NCBI RefSeq assembly: GCF_032814565.1
Contig: NZ_CP136521.1
Coordinates: 1-64,000 of the forward strand
Reading direction: 5' to 3'
Length of the DNA stretch: 64,000 nucleotides
Origin: Hwangdonia lutea
GTDB taxonomy: Bacteria > Bacteroidota > Bacteroidia > Flavobacteriales > Flavobacteriaceae
Shown here: positions 61,969-64,000 of the stretch, piece after piece
How positions within the stretch are numbered: position 1 is the first letter of the stretch
Layout of the letters: every line of letters begins with the position of its first letter
The notes under the pieces: generated by a model
The model's input: only the letters and a program-made list of their open reading frames with translations
Told to the model about the DNA's origin: nothing
The model's database searches: none
Translations under genes and position numbers: made by a program

Positions 61969-62051
61969 TAAATTTAAGTTAAAGAAACATTAAAAGCTAC
62001 ACTTCGGCTGTTATACTTTGTTATATTTGGTTTTTAGCTAACAAAATAATC

Positions 62052-64000
62052 ATGCGAAAAAACCTATTTTCTATATTTATAATATTTATTTCCTGCACGT
62101 TTTTACATGCTCAAAAACCCAAAACCCCTTCCTCTTCAGAGATATACCAATCTATTCAAAAACTCAATTTTTTAGGCACTGTTTTATATGTAGCGGCACA
62201 TCCGGATGATGAAAATACACGCCTTATTTCATACATGTCTAACCATGTAAAAGCGCGAACAGGCTATTTATCGTTAACACGTGGCGATGGCGGGCAAAAC
62301 CTTATTGGTCCAGAACTTAGAGAACTTTTAGGCGTTATACGAACCCAGGAATTATTGGCAGCAAGACGAATTGATGGCGGCGAACAGTTTTTTACTAGAG
62401 CCAACGATTTTGGGTACTCCAAAGACCCGGAAGAAACTTTATCCATTTGGGACAAAAACGAGGTTTTAAGCGATGTGGTTTTGGCTATTCGTCAATTTAA
62501 ACCAGACATTATTATCAACAGATTTGATCACCGAACTCCGGGTACAACGCATGGGCATCACACCAGTTCTGCCCTACTCAGTATGGAGGCTTTTGATCTT
62601 GCAAACGATAAATCTGCATTTTCTGATTTACTAAAAAACGCTAGCGTCTGGCAACCAAAGCGTTTGTTTTACAACACAAGTTGGTGGCGCTATGGCAGCA
62701 GGGAAGCATTCGATAAAATTGATAAAAGTAATATGATTAGTGTTGATGTTGGCACCTACTATCCACTTAAGGGTTTATCGAATAACGAAGTTGCCGCTTT
62801 GGCGAGTAGCCAGCATTTATGCCAAGGTTTTGGGCGTTTATCCCAACGGGGCTCGCAAGAAGAATATATCGAATTTTTAAAAGGCGAACCTTTAACCGAT
62901 GATGAAAATATTTTTGCTGGTATCGACACATCGTGGAATCGTGTAAAAGGCGGAAAAGCCATTGGTGATATTTTATATAAGGTTGAAAAAAACTTCAATT
63001 TCATTAACCCATCGCAGCATATTCCGCAATTGCTTGAAGCCTATAAACTGCTTCAAAATATTGAAGACAAACATTGGAAAACTCAAAAATCAAAAGAGTT
63101 AAAAGCTATTATTGAAATGTGCGCAGGTTTGTATTTAGAGGTTTCTGCCAATACTAATTGGGCTACACCAAACGAAAAAATCAACTTAAATATTGAAGTG
63201 TTAAACCGCAGCAATCTTCCCATAAATTTGGTGAGTTTAAACAATTCAAACGATTTAAATATTTCAAAAAATATCGCTTTAAAAAGCAATGTGAAATACA
63301 ATTTTAATGAAGTTATAAAAATCAATTCAGATGAGAATCCTACAACGCCGTATTGGTTAAGTGAAAAAGGAACTTTGGGCATGTACAAAGTAACCGACAG
63401 CAAATTAATAGGCTTGCCCGAAACACCTCGAATTTATAATGTTGACTTTAATCTTATGATTAACAATATGCCTTTAACCATCACGAAACCAATAATCCAC
63501 CGGTATTCAAAACCTGAAAAAGGCGAATTATACAAACCTTTTGAAGTCATTCCTGAAGCCTCGGCTAAAATTTCGGAAAAAGTCATCATTTTGGACAATG
63601 ATAAACAACGTGATGTTACTGTGGTTGTAAAAGCGGGAAGAGACAATCTTGAGGGCTCAGTTGAAGTTTGTCACCCAACTGATTGGAGTATTTATCCTAA
63701 AAATCAAAAAGTTAGCATAAAGCATAAAGGCGAGGAACAAACTCTTGTTTTTACCATTATTCCCCCTAAAAACGAAAGCGAAGGCTACATTAGTCCAATA
63801 GTTACAATCAACAATAATTTATACACCAAAGAACTTATCGAAATAGCTTACGATCATATTCCTTTTCAAACCGTTTTGTTGCCTAGCGAAAGCAAAATTG
63901 TTCGCTTAAATATAAAAAAGAAAGGCGAAAACATTGGCTATATTCAAGGTGCCGGCGATGTGGTGCCCGAGAGTTTACAGCAAATCGGATACAATGTTTT
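62052..64000 (+). CDS. Exported PIG-L/LmbE-family deacetylase, partial at window end
   Basis: Open frame from the ATG at 62052 to the window edge (about 650 residues so far). A signal peptide ends at HAQ (residue 21). The deacetylase domain follows with zinc motif AAHPDDENTR near residue 49, LTRGDGGQNLIG, and HHTSSA near residue 165. A long C-terminal part rich in beta-strands (from about residue 350) is unlike BshB1. Probably a zinc-dependent N-deacetylase for an extracytoplasmic sugar. The C-terminus lies outside the window. Confidence 0.9.
   Translation, partial: MRKNLFSIFIIFISCTFLHAQKPKTPSSSEIYQSIQKLNFLGTVLYVAAHPDDENTRLISYMSNHVKARTGYLSLTRGDGGQNLIGPELRELLGVIRTQELLAARRIDGGEQFFTRANDFGYSKDPEETLSIWDKNEVLSDVVLAIRQFKPDIIINRFDHRTPGTTHGHHTSSALLSMEAFDLANDKSAFSDLLKNASVWQPKRLFYNTSWWRYGSREAFDKIDKSNMISVDVGTYYPLKGLSNNEVAALASSQHLCQGFGRLSQRGSQEEYIEFLKGEPLTDDENIFAGIDTSWNRVKGGKAIGDILYKVEKNFNFINPSQHIPQLLEAYKLLQNIEDKHWKTQKSKELKAIIEMCAGLYLEVSANTNWATPNEKINLNIEVLNRSNLPINLVSLNNSNDLNISKNIALKSNVKYNFNEVIKINSDENPTTPYWLSEKGTLGMYKVTDSKLIGLPETPRIYNVDFNLMINNMPLTITKPIIHRYSKPEKGELYKPFEVIPEASAKISEKVIILDNDKQRDVTVVVKAGRDNLEGSVEVCHPTDWSIYPKNQKVSIKHKGEEQTLVFTIIPPKNESEGYISPIVTINNNLYTKELIEIAYDHIPFQTVLLPSESKIVRLNIKKKGENIGYIQGAGDVVPESLQQIGYNV

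Overview
The window is about 64 kb of AT-rich chromosomal backbone from a member of the Bacteroidetes, almost certainly family Flavobacteriaceae. The evidence is a gliding-motility GldF/GldG transporter, secreted proteins ending in type IX secretion (T9SS) sorting domains, BshB1 (bacillithiol), a CcsB-CcsA fusion, the flavobacterial M28 and S9 peptidase lineages, a group III truncated haemoglobin, TAnnTTTG-type promoter elements and several flavobacterial-style intergenic palindromic repeats. Base 1 is the start codon of dnaA, so this is probably the conventional start of a closed chromosome. There is no prophage, rRNA operon, CRISPR array or intact transposase.

Layout. 1-4.2 kb (+): dnaA, a low-molecular-weight phosphatase, a T9SS-exported PQQ-type sugar dehydrogenase and an RsmI-like methylase. 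4.2-8.3 kb (-): a cell-wall cluster in which dapF, a GNAT acetyltransferase, mltG and a DUF2279 protein overlap or abut, followed by a lysozyme-like transglycosylase. 8.5-13.8 kb (+): HtrA protease, an N-terminally extended GAPDH, a coiled-coil membrane protein, a GNAT enzyme and an outer-membrane beta-barrel. 13.9-16.2 kb (-): purC and phoH, separated by a mosaic of palindromic repeats. 16.5-23.8 kb (+): SAM hydroxide adenosyltransferase, a monooxygenase-like protein, a fused gldF-gldG gene, a MITE-like hairpin directly in front of dnaN, dnaN, a DUF4298 protein and a PLP decarboxylase. 24-30 kb: DUF4870 and universal stress proteins (-), DUF3108, tandem M28 peptidase lipoproteins (+), tRNA-His and bshB1 (-). 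30.5-34.8 kb (+): SLC13 carrier, PEP carboxykinase and DUF2490. 34.9-37.7 kb (-): rlmF (with a non-ATG start), an unknown protein and a MATE exporter.

37.9-46 kb holds a HAD phosphatase, a LytTR/LytS-type two-component pair and, divergent from it, a run of exported proteins (beta-helix, T9SS repeat protein, lipoprotein, and two proteins sharing an N-terminal module). The last of these is broken by two frameshifts at A7 tracts. 46-50.4 kb holds an S9 peptidase, mscL with a 50-residue basic protein, and a SatD-like/DUF3307 gene pair preceded by two near-identical 20-bp dyads. 50.7-54.8 kb (-) holds the CcsBA cytochrome c maturation fusion, truncated haemoglobin and a small membrane protein. These diverge from a Crp/Fnr regulator whose promoter carries an FNR-like palindrome. 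55.4-64 kb (+) is a dense housekeeping run: DUF2520, KdsC-like phosphatase, UbiA prenyltransferase, XRE regulator, Maf-like pyrophosphatase, lipoprotein, MscS-like channel, CorA, and a PIG-L deacetylase cut by the window end.

No single complete, clearly new system stands out. The best leads are the SatD-like/DUF3307 module with its double operator, the FNR-box-linked haemoglobin module and a similar box before the SLC13-pckA pair, the frameshifted module-sharing exported proteins beside the LytTR system, the gldF-gldG fusion, the MITE-like hairpin at dnaN, and a three-copy dispersed intergenic repeat. All assignments were made by reading; no database search was run.
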